Source of the DNA: Parasponia andersonii
Lineage: Eukaryota > Streptophyta > Magnoliopsida > Rosales > Cannabaceae
Length of the DNA stretch: 64,000 bases
Assembly: GCA_002914805.1 (NCBI GenBank)
Contig: JXTB01000124.1
Coordinates: forward strand, 409,010-473,009
Reading direction: 5' to 3'
Position numbers and translations under genes: made by a program. The notes beneath the pieces are model-generated. The model saw only the letters and a list, made by a program, of their open reading frames with translations. It had not been told where the DNA came from and ran no database searches. Shown one piece after another: positions 48,481 to 60,495 of this stretch. Positions within the stretch are counted from its first letter, which is position 1, and every line of letters starts with the position of its first letter.

Positions 48481-50652
48481 CGTGCTTTGAGATAGTTGGA
48501 GAACCGAGACTGATGTAGCAAAGGAAGATTCGTGGAAGTCGAGGGAAATAATATATTATGATTTTCTGACTTTTGTATCCATCGATTCTTACGCTCTCTA
48601 CTTTTCTTTTTGGCTCAAATGATTCTCAAAGGACGAATTATACAGGACAACGACGTTTGATTTTCTTTAGGTATATTTTTTTCGGGAACGTTGATTATCT
48701 TCTTTAGGCGTAATTACAGGAACTCTATTCCATTCAACAATGTTTTCTAAAATTTTATGGGTTATTCCCGTTCAAAAATATTTCCTAAAATTATATGGAC
48801 GTCAGTCATCGAATGATAAATGATAGCGTCAGTCACGTAAATTTCGTCTGAATAACTAACAAGAATGACATATTAAAAGCAAAAGAAAATATACTGAATT
48901 GATAAATATGTATCCTCATAATTAAGACTCTTAAAAGAGTCAACTAAGTTTAAATCCGTAAACTTTCAGGATAACAACGTTATCGTTAGGTCACTTATTC
49001 AGTGGTAGGTTTAATGGTACTTATCAATGCTACCATGTTAATTATTTAAACAAATATACAAATTCCTACATTCTTAAACCATGCAACTAGATCATATATC
49101 AGTTTTCTTTGGCTAAATTAAAAGGGACCAGATGTGAAACCCAGCCTATCCAACCACCGCCTAGGAAATGAAAAAGAGAAAAAATTATATGTCATTCATT
49201 ATAGTTTCAAGATTAGTAATAATGTTTCAATTTAAGATTGAAAATGCTAATGTATTGAAAATACGTAAAATAATGCATATACTACTATATTTCAACGTTT
49301 TACTCAAATTTATATACAATCTTAACAATTCCTAACAACTAACGCGTTGTTGTTTGCTCAATATTTGAACTCAAAACAATTTACTATCAATTTTTTATTA
49401 GAAATTTTAAAACCAATAAATTAATCAATTTTCATCAACGAGTTAAAATAATACAAAGTGAATTCACTTTAAGGAAGGAAAAAAAGCTCAAAAAGGGGTC
49501 ACTTTCGGGAGGAGAAAATGATAAGAAATGGTTAAATTTTTTCACATGGGTTCTAGTTTTGTTCTTCTTTTAGAAGAAAGTGGCCCTCTATTTCCTATGG
49601 AATCTCGTGATCAATCTATGCTGGTCACATCCAAAGCATTAATAATTTGTCAACTTCTTTTTTTCGCTTGTTTCAATTTATTTTTTAACCCCTTTTTCCG
49701 GCTTTCGGATGAAAAATATTTTTTCTCCTTTCAAAAGAGAGAATTTTTTTCTTCTTTTTCTTTTTTTCTTAATAAGAGAGAAAATCTTTTTCCCTCCCTT
49801 TCAAGAAAAAAAATGTCCATTAATCAACGTTTTCTTCTTCTTCCACCACTTGATAAGGGCAATAATGTATGAAATGATGGACGAAAAATAAGAAATTAAA
49901 TAATAAAATTAATTATCGAATCCAATGCAATACATTGTATTTATTTCCTAGTAATATATTCTACATCCCAACTTTTTTTTAAGGGAACATACGATCTTAT
50001 TTTAGTGGAATTTATTTTAATGGGTTATAAAATTATTAGTTTAAAAGTGACAAATTGTTTGCTCTTCCAAATGAAATAATAGTGGCATTTTTGTGAAAGC
50101 TCTGGATTGTAAACCTTAAATGCCAATTTCCATTTCATAGTCATGAAATATGTCATTTATTGAAGTGAATGTGATGCGAGGTTTTAAAAATTACAATATT
50201 GAGATGAAATTGAGCTAATATTTATTCAAAAGCAAGGTGTTGGTCATATTTTCTTCAAATAAAGTATTTTCCTTAAATAATTTTATAATTTTCAAAATTA
50301 CTACTAATAAAAACAACGTTTGAGTTTTGCATATTATTCCTTAAATACATAAATAAGATGCTGAGCAGTTGATGAGACCAAAGTAGCTGCATCCAATGTT
50401 TTCACAACGTGGATACACAGTACGTTAATTCGATATAAATTATTTTTCAACAATATCTGAATTTGAATTGGGGCTTTTACTTTATCTTATATAATTATTA
50501 TACATGTGACGTTATGACTTGCATCATTTTGTTAGGTGCTCAAACGACATTCGTGAACTATGATTCATCAATTCCAACCAAAAAAAAAGAGATTTCTTTT
50601 GATTTTCTTACACAATTTATTGAAAAAGAAGAAGAAGAAGAAGAAACTAATA

Positions 50653-50724
50653 ATAGTTGTTATTTCATTTCAATATGGAAATAATTAAATAGTTGTTATT
50701 TTATTTCAATATGGAAATAATTAA
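50653..50724. repeat. 36-bp tandem duplication
   Basis: ATAGTTGTTATTTCATTTCA and what follows recur 36 bases later with one difference. Confidence 0.85.
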
Positions 50725-50805
50725 GTCTTTTTTTACTTTCTAGAATAGCTCTTGCAAATGTTTTATACTAATTGATACCTGAAAGAGTAACCACTTTAAA
50801 TATTA

Positions 50806-52356
50806 GGAATATGTTTGGTAGAGACGAAAGGAAGTGAAAAAAAAAAAAAAACTGAGATAAGCAAAGGTAAGTAGGAAAAATGTTGTTTGGTAAGGGATAA
50901 GAAAGGAGTTGGTTAACAAGGGGGGAGAGAGAGAGAGGATTATTCTATATTTAGCCCTTGAATTATTACTGAGCTTCATTTTGTCTCCCTAAATTTTAAA
51001 ACGTTTTTATTTTAGTACCTGAACTTTTTCTTGTCTCATTTTATGCCCTTATGTCATTGTTTCATTATAAATGGACGAAAAATATCCCTATTTTTTTCTT
51101 TTTTAATTGTATACAAAATTTTATTTTAGCATCTAAACTTTAAAACATTATTACCTTTGGACTTAATACATTCTGACCACTACATATATCAAAGCACCTC
51201 ACCCTATCATCTCTTTATTGTTAAAAATATATAGAAAAAGAGTAAGTAACGGTTTTAAAAAGCATTTTGGGCATTTCTTTTTTATTAAATAAGTCAGTTA
51301 TTTCATTAGTGGGAAAAAAAAATAAAGTTATCTTCTCAACTTTCGCAACAACAAAATTAGTCATTTTTTTTACTTACATTGAAAAACTAAATTATATTTA
51401 TAATATTATATATATTTGAATATTGGCTTAAATGTGTGCTATTTAATAATTAGTTAATATAGAACTATAAATAAGGAAACAAAAGCTTGGGTAATGTTAA
51501 CTTTTGAAAAAAATAAAAAAGTAAAAAAAAAAATAAAAATAAAAACTTTGAGTTATCTTACATTTTTTTTGGTTGAAAAGTTGATTTAAATATTAAAAAA
51601 AGTACAACCAAAATTATTTTTTTTAAACAGTGCATTCTAACTATATTTGAATTTATTGTAGAAACTCACTTAAATCATGATCCCTAAGGGATTATTAATT
51701 TTTGTTACAACGTACAATTTGCTTTTTATTTACTTTTTTAAATGAAATAAAATTTTATGACTCTCTCAACTTTTTACTTGCAGAATGCTTTAAACCTCTT
51801 TGTTAAAAGTTTTATGTGAGTAACAAATATTATTTTTTTGTTCATTTTTAGTAATAAAGTAAAAGTATGAATTAAAATGAGATATTTTGAAAGATTGGTT
51901 GTCAAAATAGGGATATTTTAAAGTTTATAGGCTAAAGTATGATTTTGAAATAATCCAAGGTCAAAGAAAGGGACATTTTCCTTCCATTTATAACGGAAAA
52001 GTTGATGTAATGAGTTAAATGAGGCAAAGAAAAGTTCGAGGTTGCTATACCAGAGATATTTTGAAATTTAGGAGCCATAAGACCCAAGTAATAGTTCAAC
52101 GGCGAAATATGAAATTAATCCAAAAATAAATAAACAGAGATATAAGACTACTTAATTATTAAATTAGTTTCATACACGACATTTAAAAAAAAAAAAAAAA
52201 GTAGTATACGAATAAAATAGTAATTTAGTTAACCATTTCTCTTTTATCACATAGAAAAATATAGTTTCTTTCCCCCTTTATTTTCTTCAAATTTTCATCT
52301 CTTCTACTTTACTCCTCATTCCTATTTCTTTTATCTCTCCCAAACATTGCCTAGAA
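50806..52356. mobile_element. Possible outer inverted-repeat element enclosing the one above
   Basis: ATGTTTGGTAGAGACGAAAG on the left and, reversed, ATGTTTGGGAGAGATAAAAG on the right flank the 1.2-kb element. This is what nesting of one DNA transposon inside another would leave. The match extends only about 30 bases before decaying. Confidence 0.35.
50937..52121. mobile_element. Non-autonomous element with long (about 150 bp) inverted repeats
   Basis: The left end begins GGATTATTCTATATTTAGCC; the reverse complement of the right end begins GGATTAATTTCATATTTCGC. Imperfect similarity continues through CTTGAA(T/C)TATTACT and ends at a shared ATTATAAATGGA/GTTATAAATGGA. The 1.2-kb interior is AT-rich and non-coding. 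Long inverted repeats suggest a Mutator-like (MULE) derivative; no target-site duplication was confirmed. Confidence 0.55.
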
Positions 52357-52600
52357 GCTAGAAGTAGTATCTAGTGTTAAAAAATACTAAGCAATTGATT
52401 GTGATTCTCAACGAAAGAAAAGCGACAACCGAAATTGTTTTATACACTTTGTTACTGAGAAAAATACACCCCGTACCCTTTTTTAAGCTAAGTTGTAATA
52501 AATATCATTTTTTTTTTTAATTTTAGTAAACTTATGTATTCTTTTTAAGTTATAATAATTAAATTATACCATTATACTCATGTGAAAGTTAATTTGACCT
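52357..52600. other. AT-rich spacer
   Basis: Nothing recognisable; homopolymer-rich DNA between the nested element and a degenerate repeat array. Confidence 0.5.
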
Positions 52601-52856
52601 ATCCACATATATAATTATTGATATACCGAAGTATATAATTAACCTACTAAGATATATAATTGATATATCGTTGTATATAATCAATTTACGAATATATCGT
52701 TGTATATAATCAATTTACGAATGTATATAATCGATTTACTGTTATATATAATTAATTTTATCGATATACATAATTAATTTATGAGTATATATAATTAATT
52801 TACCAATATATATAATTAATTTATCGGTGTATATAATTGATTAACCGGCATATTAA
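52601..52856. repeat. Degenerate array of about 24-bp units
   Basis: Roughly ten copies of a unit like TATATAATTAATTTACCGA with variable spacing of about 18-26 bp. Confidence 0.7.
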
Positions 52857-53339
52857 CTAAATAGTCATAATCCCGCGTGTGTAATTTGAGTTTTTATGTT
52901 AATTACTAGAAAAAATTTTAGTCTTAAGATTATTGATTCTATTTAGGAAAAATAAATATTGTTGTGAGAAAAATTCTTGTACAAAATTAAAATTCAAAGA
53001 TTAGAGAAAAATAGAACATAAAGAAATAACAATAGAAAGTCATACTAATATTCAAGAATTTGTTGTTGTTATTTTTTAGTCTCAATATTATTATTGTCTT
53101 TTAGATTTAATGCATTCCACGTTCTAGAAATTCTCACTCTTATAGTCCATTCATCTCTTGCAGGCTTGAGATCTTGAAGCAGTATATATAACATATTTTT
53201 TTACATGAAAAATAGATACAATATCATAATATTAATACATATCGAAAGCAAATTATAAGCAACATATAGAACAACCAAAATCAAAAAATTCTTAAAAACA
53301 TACCTACTTTAAAAATTGAAATAGTGACCTCTATGAAAG

Positions 53340-53382
<43 letters not shown>

Positions 53383-53595
53383 ATAATTGACTTTAATGAC
53401 AATACATTAGAATTAGAAGTATTATTTACTCTTTTACTGTTGATGTTGAAGGTTACGTCTAATCTAACTTCTAGATTTAGTTCAAAGAATTACAGAGAAT
53501 ATATTATCTTTATATTCTAAAATAAATGTATTAAGACAAGGGCAATTATTTAGAAATTAGGAAAAAAAATAAAATTAAACTTAAACGTAACAAAA
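52857..53595. other. AT-rich spacer with an (AT)n run
   Basis: Contains an (AT)n microsatellite at 53343-53379. No frame of note. Confidence 0.6.
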
Positions 53596-54100
53596 GGTTC
53601 AATGTATTTTTATTTTTATTTTAACTTGACGTAACAATAGTTCAATGTGTTATAGGAAAAAATACAAAAGAAATAGATAACCAAACATAAACGTAAACGT
53701 AACAATTTTATATTGTTATATATCCAATATATTAAAATAAATATAAATAGTAAATCCAGTAAGATAATGACAATTATAAATTTTTAAATGAAAAAAAAGC
53801 AAAATTAAATGTAATAATTTTCTAGATTTTAAAGGTTCAATGTATTTTTTTTTTAAATACATTAAACGTAATAATGGTTCAATGTATTATAGGGAAAAAA
53901 TAGACAACTAAATTTAAACGTAAATGTAAAAATTTAATATTGTTATATATCTAATATATCAAAATAAATATGAATAGTAAATTTATTAAGATAATGACAA
54001 ATATAAATTAAAAAAAAAAACTTAAAATGTAACACTTTTATAGATTCAATGTATTACTATAAATATAAATATAGGTTCAATGTATTTTTTTTTTTTAAAA
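53596..54100. repeat. Tandem repeat with a period of about 240 bp
   Basis: GGTTCAATGTATTTTT recurs at 53596, 53834 and 54074. The intervening sequence, including ATTGTTATATATC(C/T)AATATAT and AGATAATGACAA, matches between the first two units. The third is partial. Confidence 0.75.
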
Positions 54101-54580
54101 AAAAACATTAAACCTAGCAAAGTATCAATTATTAAATAAAGAACTAATTATTATTATTAAATTATATTTTATAATCTATATATTATGACCAACAATAATA
54201 TAGAAAAATAATAATATGACCAATCATGTCATGAAAAAATTAGAAATTTTCTAAAACTTAAAAAATAGAATAATAATTCAAGAAATTATGAAAATTTTTA
54301 CACTTTCTTTTTGTTTCAGACTTAATACGTATATATAGATAGATTGACAAATGTATATAGCTATTTACCACAATATAAAACTAATTTACACTCAACGAAA
54401 ATTTGTAGTTCTTTATCTAATCAATTTATATATATATATATATATAGACAAAGCTATCACATACTTACACGACTAATCTTCCTCGCTCCACAACCATCCA
54501 AGCCCATCCAAATAATCCCAATTAGTCAATTGTGAATACAATTTCATAATATTTTATAAATAAATTTTATAATATATATA
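54101..54580. other. AT-rich spacer
   Basis: Short AT microsatellite near 54427-54446. No coding signal. Confidence 0.6.
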
Positions 54581-54850
54581 GGATAGCAATCTAGTAATAT
54601 GTATTTATCTATCCATATATTTTTGTTTTATCTGATTAAAATTCATCGTATATATTTTTATAAGATAAAAGTTGAAAAAAATATTAAATAATAAATATTT
54701 ATTTTTAATATTATTTTTCTCCTGACAATCTAAACTATAATAATTGTTAGATTATGACTTACCTAAAGTATAATAATTGTTAGATTATGACTTAAGGACT
54801 AAAAAAATATATATAAATAAGAAAAAAAATACATATTGAATTGTGAGCCA
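54581..54850. mobile_element. (TA)n-associated inverted-repeat element, copy 3 (diverged)
   Basis: The left end GGATAGCAATCTAGTAATATG and the reverse complement of the right end TGGCTCACAATTCAATATG resemble each other and, more loosely, the ends of copies 1 and 2. An ATATATATA stretch precedes it. Inside, a 26-bp segment around AATAATTGTTAGATTATGAC is duplicated. Confidence 0.45.
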
Positions 54851-55180
54851 TATGTACATAAAAATATAATTATAAATGAATTCACAGGTGTCAAATCTCC
54901 CCTCCTAACTCTTTGTAAATATCCAAGCAAATAAGTTTTCCTCGACGATCGAGTAAAAGTTTGTCATTTGATTATAGTACCACCGAACAATCCACAAAAA
55001 AATTAATGCAACTTTCGTTAATAGAGTCGTTGTTGATGGTAGATTGGATGGGGCAAAGGTGATTGACGATGAGCAAGAAAACAAGCATAGGGTTAAGATA
55101 AGATAAATGGGTTTTATACGAAAGTCAGGCGGAAACTAAATATGAGAGATTAAACTTAAAGAGAAAAGCTTATAGGTAAT

Positions 55181-56022
55181 TGTGGGCCCGTTCTTAGATC
55201 AGGTGTCATGTGGACGACTGAGTGATAGAACAGGTCACAAAAAAGACACGCTATCTGACACGTGCCTAGAGTTACTATTTAAAAAGTGTTATGTGAACGA
55301 TTGAGTGACAGAACAGGTCACAAAGGGGACACGCTATCTGACACGTGCCTAGAGTAACCATTTAAAAGCCACACGAGTCGTATGCGATACCGCATGGGCC
55401 CATGGGACGTCCGAGGTCAAGGCCGAATCCATCCCAGACCCTAAACAGTTCGGCCTAATCTAGTTCTTGTCTCGGTAGCTGGGGGTCAGAAGCCTTGAGG
55501 GTCTTCCGCCAAAAGACCATAGGAGGCAACGCACTACTCCAAACCCAGACAAGATATTTAATGCGATCCTGGATAGGTGCGCACATTAGGCAAACCATCC
55601 TGACAAAATGGCGGTTTGTCAAAGTCTCGCCCCCGACAGGCTTGAGTCGTAGGGGACGGCGGAAAGCAGGCCACGACGATGCAAGGGAAATCACAATAAT
55701 CACGGCCCGTGATCTCTGGAGGAAGTCATGATGAAAAAAGGTACTCGATCTTAGGATTGAGAGCCAGAAAAGCTCCAAGTTCCAGGATTATATAAACGAG
55801 TCTTGCTTCCCCCTCAAAAAAGAGAGATGAAGATAAACATATACAGAGAAAAACTTTATCTTTGCTACTCAGACTCAGGGATAAATAACTGACTTAAGCA
55901 TCAAAGAGTCTTTGCAGGTGGCCACCCCCGCCTCTCTGACCCGATCTGAAGTCAAAAGCACTCTGGAATAGCAAGGATACGTGGATAGTTGGTAGATACA
56001 ACGTCAGCAATTTAGAAACACA
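55181..56022 (+). repeat. Probable 5' LTR of the Tat element
   Basis: The composition changes sharply at TGTGGGCCCG, and the stretch ends AAACACA before a degenerate primer-site-like TGGACAACGCCATCTATGG. A TATATAAA box lies at about 55790-55797, in the right place for an LTR promoter. With no second LTR in the window the ends are inferred from TG...CA. Confidence 0.5.
55203..55368 (+). repeat. 83-bp tandem duplication with G-boxes in the LTR
   Basis: Copies at 55203-55285 and 55286-55368 share TGACACGTGCCTAGAGT. Each holds a CACGTG G-box (55259-55264 and 55342-55347). Confidence 0.85.
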
Positions 56023-57250
56023 TGGACAACGCCATCTATGGAATCTGATGAGCGCGAGAGAAAGAGTAGGAATCTTACGATCACGCTCTCCCCGAATTAA
56101 AATCCATATAACGTCAGATGACACTTTCAAGAATGACAACTAGAAGCACACGTCCCGACGCCAAAGAGAGCTCCCGGGAAGCACGATCAGGTTTGGAGTA
56201 AAAGCTGGACCAAATACTTGCCGCTCTGACAGAAGCAAACCGGAAGGCAGAAATGGCCCACAAGGCCGACCTGAGTTTAAAAGATGAAGTCACAGAAGTA
56301 CACAGAGATAACACCCGCCTCGAAGGGCTGCTGGCAAGCAAAGCAAGGAGCGGGTGAAGGGAAGACTTTGACAAAGAGGTCCAACAAGAGTCTGAGGGCC
56401 AACCACCGAGGGAAGTCCCCGCCCCATCCAGATTGGATGTAGAGGGAGCGACAAAGCCAGAAAGGACCTTTCCAAGCCGGAGTGGCGGTGGACAGAAGAT
56501 GCCAAGAAAGCCCAGAAAGTGTGCTTCCCAACTGGAAATAAGAAATGATGGCGGAACTGAGTAAGAGGCTCGGGGCCCATCACAGCCAGACCCCCGATGA
56601 TCAGGCAGAGTAAACTATACGAAGGATTAACTAGACAGTCTTCGCCGACTGGATCTAGCTGGAACCCAAGCCGAAAGAGTTTACAACTCCGACCTTCAGA
56701 CCGTTCGAGAGAGAGACTGACCCTCTCGATCACATATACCACTTTCAGCAGAAGATGACCTTGGAAACCAAGGACAAGGCTATGACCTATAAAATCTTCT
56801 CCACCACCCTGTTATGGTTCAGACAACTCCCAGAGAAGTCCATAAACGAGTTTGAAGATTTCTGCAAACTTTTCTTAAAACAATACGCGGGTGCCCGGAG
56901 GAAGCAGAAAATCATGCGAGACCTCGACCGGTTGGAACAAACCGCGAACGAGTCTCCGAGAGAATACTTGTCGCATTTCCTGGAGGTGATGTCCTTAGTA
57001 CACAACGCTGACTCGGCACAAGCCATGAGCTCATTCGTCAGGGGCCTGCAGCCAGGATCTATGCTATCAGACCATCTACTTTTGAATTTTTCATATGACA
57101 TGACAGACGTCCAGGCAAAGTCAGAAAGGATACTGGAAAGCCACCAGAAAGCACCCAAAGGCCTCCGCCACGATAATAACAATGCCAGCGCAAACCCGAC
57201 TCTGCAAGGAATAAATAGGCCTGCATCAGCCCAAGGACTAACTCCGAAGT
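56023..57250 (+). pseudogene. Gypsy (Tat) gag, broken
   Basis: An N-terminal region with stops precedes the recognisable capsid at about 56680-57250: ERETDPLDHIYHFQQKMTLE, then LWFRQLPEKSINEFEDFCKL and REYLSHFLEVMSL, the retrotransposon gag pattern of the Tat lineage. Stops at 56611, 56629 and 56656 break the upstream part. The capsid would form the particle. A zinc-knuckle-like remnant with FHKDHGHDT follows near 57440, interrupted by TAA. Confidence 0.82.
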
Positions 57251-58500
57251 AGGGAGCCTCAACCCAAGGTGGTTAAAAAGGCGGCAAGAGGAGGAAGACA
57301 TCGAGGGACCCACTGCCAAAATGTGAGCTCAACACACCGATCGATGTGATCTACCCCTAGAATAGGGACAGAGGCATTTTCAAAGACCTGCCCAAGTCCA
57401 GTGTTCCTGAGCACATGAAAAACAGGAACAGGTACTGCTAATTTCACAAAGATCACGGACATGACACCATCAACTGCCGTAGCCTTTACGCACAGGTTGT
57501 GATGACGATCCATGCCGGCAAGTTGAAGTAGTACATGAAGACCGGCGGAAGACAGTCGAATGAGGACGCCGCCAAGCTTGAAAAAGAAAAGCAGACCCAG
57601 GCCTCCGAATCAGGAGAGCAGGCTCTGAGGATAGTGCCAACTATCGTAGGTAGACCAGAGCTGATCCAGGGTTAGGAGGAGAAGGAAAAATGCCAAAAAA
57701 AGACCAAAGAAAGGGTGAAGCGCTTGACGATAGGAGAAAGCTACGCCTTAGCCGCCCCCATTACCTTCACCTAGCAAGATTTGACCACGGTGCACCTGCC
57801 CCATGACAAACCTTTGGTGATTAAGCCGTAGATCGACTCCGCGTTGATCAGAAGGGTCCTGGTCGACGGCAGGAGTAGCATCGATGTCCTGTTCTTCAGC
57901 ACATTCGAGAGCATAGGCCTGAATCAAAACGCACTCAGACCGACCTGTCAACTGCTGTTCGCCTTCAACAGTACTAAGGTCAGCCCCTTGGGTATCGTGA
58001 CCTTGAAGGTTTGTGCTGCAGAGAGGTGCTTGGATGTTGACTTCGTCGTCATCGACTGCCAGTCCTCCTTCAAGATCGTCGTGGAGAGAGCATAGGCCTG
58101 AATTAAAACGCACTCAGACCGACCTGTCAACCGCTGTTCGCCTTCAACAGTACTAAGGTCAGCCTCTTGGGTATCGTGACCTTGAAGGTCTGTGCTGCGG
58201 AGAGGTGCTTGGACGTTGACTTCGTTGTCATCGACTGCCAGTCCTCCTTCAAGATCGTCATGGAGAGAGGGTAGATCCACGCCATACATGGGGTCATCTC
58301 CACCCTCCACCAGGTCTTAAGATGTCTATCAAGGGATGTTACTTATACGATAGACATCAAGAGAGACCAAGCCCCTGCGAGGAAATATTTTTCAAACGCT
58401 CTGAGGGGAGCCGATGCAAGTACGAGTGCCTCGACGGGGGACAGATTGCAATCAAAGGACTGCCTGCCAGCATACATGAAGCAGATTGAAGAGGATTCTG
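57251..58500 (+). pseudogene. Gypsy protease region with a 179-bp tandem duplication
   Basis: The aspartic protease motif reads RRVLVDGRSSIDVLFFSTFE near 57848-57907; the catalytic Asp is kept, but the usual Gly-Gly is now Gly-Arg. The segment 57907-58085 is repeated at 58086-58264. As 179 is not a multiple of three, this shifts the frame within the domain. The sequence then continues with IHAIHGVISTLHQVL as in relatives, after a TAG where they have Trp. Confidence 0.82.
57907..58264 (+). repeat. 179-bp tandem duplication in protease
   Basis: Two copies with about nine differences by eye, sharing GCATAGGCCTGAAT at the start and TCCTTCAAGATCGTC near the end. Confidence 0.92.
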
Positions 58501-60010
58501 AAGGGCCAGAATCTACGATTGAAGAGCTGTGACGATCCCTTTGAAAGAAGCAGGACCGGCGAAAGTAATCTTAATCGGGGCCCTGCTGCTCGAGGAGAAA
58601 AAGAACGAGTTGTTGGGGTTCCTTAGGCAGAACGAAGACGTCTTCGTGTGGTCCCACGACGACATGCCTAGGATAGACCCCGCACACCTCTGCCACCGGT
58701 TGAACATAGACCCCAATTTTCCTCCGGTTAGGTAGAGACCCTGATGGTTCACGCTGGAGAAAAACAGGGCGATCAACAAGGAGGTAGAGACGCTACTGGA
58801 GAATAGCTTGATCATAAAGTGCATAGACCCGTGCTGGGTCTCCAACCCGGTGGTGGTGAAGAAGAAAAACGGCGATGACTGTACTTGTATAGACTCCACC
58901 AACCTGAACAAGGCCTTCCAGAAGGACAGCTTCTCCCTGCCAAGGATCGACCAAATGATCGATACGACGACTGGATTCGATAGGATGAGCTTCCTAGATG
59001 CTTACTCTGGATACAACCAGATCCCTATGTATAAGAAAGACCAGATCCACACAGCATTTATTACGGAGCAAGGTCTGTACTGTTACAGACGCATGCCTTT
59101 CGGCATAAAGAACGCGGGGGCAACCTACCAAAGGCTCATGAACAAAATGTTCGCTGGACTGCTAGGGAAGACTATGGAAGTCTACACCGACGACATGGTC
59201 GTGAAGAGCAAAGAAGCTCCAGACCATCTGGGACATCTAGACAAATGTTTCCAGATTCTGAAGCAATACAGGATGCGTCTGAACCCCAAGAAATACGCAT
59301 TCGGGGTGTCCTCTAGCCAGTTCCTGGGGTACATCGTAAGCAGAAGAGGAATTGAGACCAACCCAACCCAGTTGTCCTCAATCGCAAATGTGCAAAGTCC
59401 CTCGACCATTCGGGAGGTTTAGCGCCTAACCGAAAAGATAGCCGCTCTCAACCGGTTTGTCTCCAAGATGTCTGATCGATGCAAGCCTTTCTTCCAGTGC
59501 ATAAAGAGAAGCTCCACTATCGTCTGTGGGGAGGAGCAGGACAAGGCACTAATAGAACTCAAGTTGTACTTAAGTCATCCGCCTATCCTGGCTTCCCCGG
59601 CAGAAGGGGAGTGCCTATACGCTTATTTGGCAGTGTCTGAAGTAGTGATCAGCGCCATATTGTTCGTCAAGGAAGACAGCAAGCACAAACTGGTGTTTTA
59701 TACAAGCCGCATGCTCCTGGACGCCGAGACGCGATATAGTATGGTAGAGAAACTGGTCATCGCTTTGGTTAATGCTAAGAAAAGACTCAGGCAATACTTC
59801 GAGGCACACTCTGTTACCATGTATATAGATTTCCCCATCCAGCAAATCTTAGCCAAACTGGACATATCGGGACGACTAACCAAGTGGGTCATCGAACTGG
59901 GGATATATGACATCGAGTATCGACCTCGAGTAGCGAAGAGAGGGCAAGTCGTAGAGGACTTCCTGGTAGAAATCCAATCCTTCGGCGAGGTGCACCACCC
60001 ACTTTAGACG
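58501..60010 (+). pseudogene. Gypsy reverse transcriptase and first RNase H, broken
   Basis: RT has FLDAYSGYNQIPMYKKDQ and MPFGIKNAGATYQRLMNKMF. The catalytic block reads YTDDMVVKS (YVDDMVVKS in relatives), followed by GYIVSRRGIETNPTQL. RNase H includes YLAVSEVVISAILF and KLVFYTSRMLLDAETRYS. Breaks: VR*RP*WF near 58733, a TAG at 59420 in IREV*RLTEK, and the stop at 60005. Confidence 0.87.
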
Positions 60011-60495
60011 TTTCTGCCTCACATCCCTTCAGCCTGGACCCTCTATACCGATGGATCCACGAATGCCTCGGGGTCAGGTATCAGAATAGTCCTGCAGACT
60101 CCAGCAGGACTCAGAGTAGAGAAAGCTTTGAGGCTCAGTTTCCAGGCAACGAACAACAAGGCGGAGTACGAGGCACTGCTGCAAGGCCTTGAGCTGGCTC
60201 TACACTTCAGAGTAGAGAGCATCGCAGTAAAGACTGACTCACAGCTGATCGTGGGTCAGGTCAGGGGAGACTTCGAAGTAAAAGAGCCGAGATTACACAG
60301 ATACTTCTCTAGGGTAATGGGGGCGAAAGCCCACTTTAGCAGTTTCAATATTGAACAAATACCCAGGGAGATGAATCAAAAGGCCGATGAGCTAGCTAAA
60401 AGTGTGTCGATCAGGGGGACAACTGGACACGCGGAGATTCTGCTAGAGGGCGAAAACATGAGAGACCCCCACACACCATATGTTTGCAACTGACT
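60011..60495 (+). pseudogene. Second (archaeal-type) RNase H of the Tat element
   Basis: LYTDGSTNASGSGIRIVLQ, then ATNNKAEYEALLQGLELAL, KTDSQLIVGQVRGDF and PREMNQKADELAKS. This is an additional RNase H with the Asp-Glu-Asp active-site residues still visible. Such a second domain between RNase H and integrase is a hallmark of the Tat lineage. Confidence 0.87.

Larger units (their letters stand above)
44885..50805. other. Long gene-free AT-rich interval
   Basis: No domain-bearing frame was found. It contains a (GA)n run at 45861-45899 and (AT)n runs near 48449-48480. A less AT-rich patch at 46690-46860 has two CACGTG boxes, and a 36-bp tandem duplication starts at 50653. The frame at 49528-49872 is Phe/Lys-rich low complexity and is not called. 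Confidence 0.5.

Noticed and set aside
49528..49872. 114-codon plus-strand frame
   Set aside because: Phe/Lys/Ser low complexity from T-rich and A-rich tracts.
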